Shown here piece after piece: positions 63,961 to 64,000 of a stretch of 64,000 nucleotides of DNA. Origin of the DNA: DASRJJ01 sp050730855 (GTDB taxonomy: Bacteria; Patescibacteriota; Saccharimonadia; Saccharimonadales; UBA4665); contig JBOHNU010000003.1 of NCBI GenBank assembly GCA_050730855.1, positions 1 through 64,000 of the forward strand, read 5' to 3'. Each line of letters begins with the position of its first letter. Positions within the stretch are counted from its first letter, which is position 1. The translations under genes and the position numbers were made by a program. Under the pieces are notes generated by a model, which did no database searches, was not told the DNA's origin, and was given only the letters and a program-made list of their open reading frames with translations.

Positions 63961-64000
63961 AAAAAGCTGTAAGGTACTCTTAAACCAGCCCGCAAAACGG

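Noticed and set aside
1..64000. CRISPR array, prophage or rRNA operon
   Set aside because: No regularly spaced repeats, no phage structural genes and no rRNA-like sequence were seen on either strand.

Overview
The window reads as a gene-dense chromosome segment of a small-genome bacterium, most likely Candidatus Patescibacteria/CPR and probably Saccharibacteria (TM7). This assignment rests on gene content and style, not on a search. The signs are short versions of core proteins (HrcA about 234 aa, FtsH 623 aa), overlapping start and stop codons, CCA-encoding tRNAs, and small proteins such as the one at 63026-63220 that resemble TM7 conserved hypotheticals. TGA is a normal stop throughout (many ATGA overlaps), which excludes the UGA-recoding Gracilibacteria/Absconditabacteria. 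No rRNA, CRISPR array or complete prophage was seen.

Layout. 1-6.2 kb: cut-off HTH protein, NUDIX enzyme, VIT-like membrane protein, membrane-anchored double-AAA Clp-like ATPase, a polyprenol/phytol-kinase-like enzyme and a membrane-fused spermidine-synthase homologue. 6.3-14.5 kb: small-molecule accessory enzymes, two tRNA-Pro genes, a divergent MarR/MFS efflux pair, YmdB, and a histidine-phosphatase gene broken by one in-frame stop. 14.5-20.4 kb: RNase Y, a large His/Cys-rich protein, TsaE-TsaB. 20.6-29.8 kb: RecX, HIT, MazG-like, RecA, a degenerate type IV pilus ATPase with a prepilin, RuvB, RuvA, RuvC and YebC, so recombination and repair are strongly clustered. 29.9-35.9 kb: a sugar island with GH13, GT4, GH32/68-like, sucrose-phosphate-phosphatase-like and sucrose-phosphate-synthase-like genes. 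36-40.3 kb: NUDIX, tRNA-Lys, an 80-nt perfect hairpin element, then RimK / retropepsin / ATP-grasp preceded by an unannotated 38-residue membrane peptide. 40.4-45.8 kb: heat-shock block (dnaJ, NYN nuclease, dnaK, CIRCE, grpE, hrcA). 45.9-57.3 kb: two guanylate-kinase paralogues, LepA, ABC exporter, CapA-like protein, MurJ, FtsH, TilS. 57.3-64 kb: HD hydrolase with a probable frameshift, three CAT-anticodon tRNAs (Met, fMet, Ile2), CinA, FtsB-like, Dus, and an ABC-2 exporter.

The most general signal is regulatory. Many genes on both strands have a -10 box (TATAAT, TATACT, TACAAT) ending 6-8 nt before the start codon, with no Shine-Dalgarno. This is the geometry of leaderless mRNAs and it fixes several otherwise ambiguous starts. 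Genes inside operons instead use ATGA/TAATG overlaps or ordinary Shine-Dalgarno sites. Other points worth attention are a complete miniature transcription unit at 59021-59247 (operators, promoter, Shine-Dalgarno, 31-aa ORF, terminator), a terminator that overlaps the end of a short ORF in front of the NYN-dnaJ genes, and the sucrose cluster.
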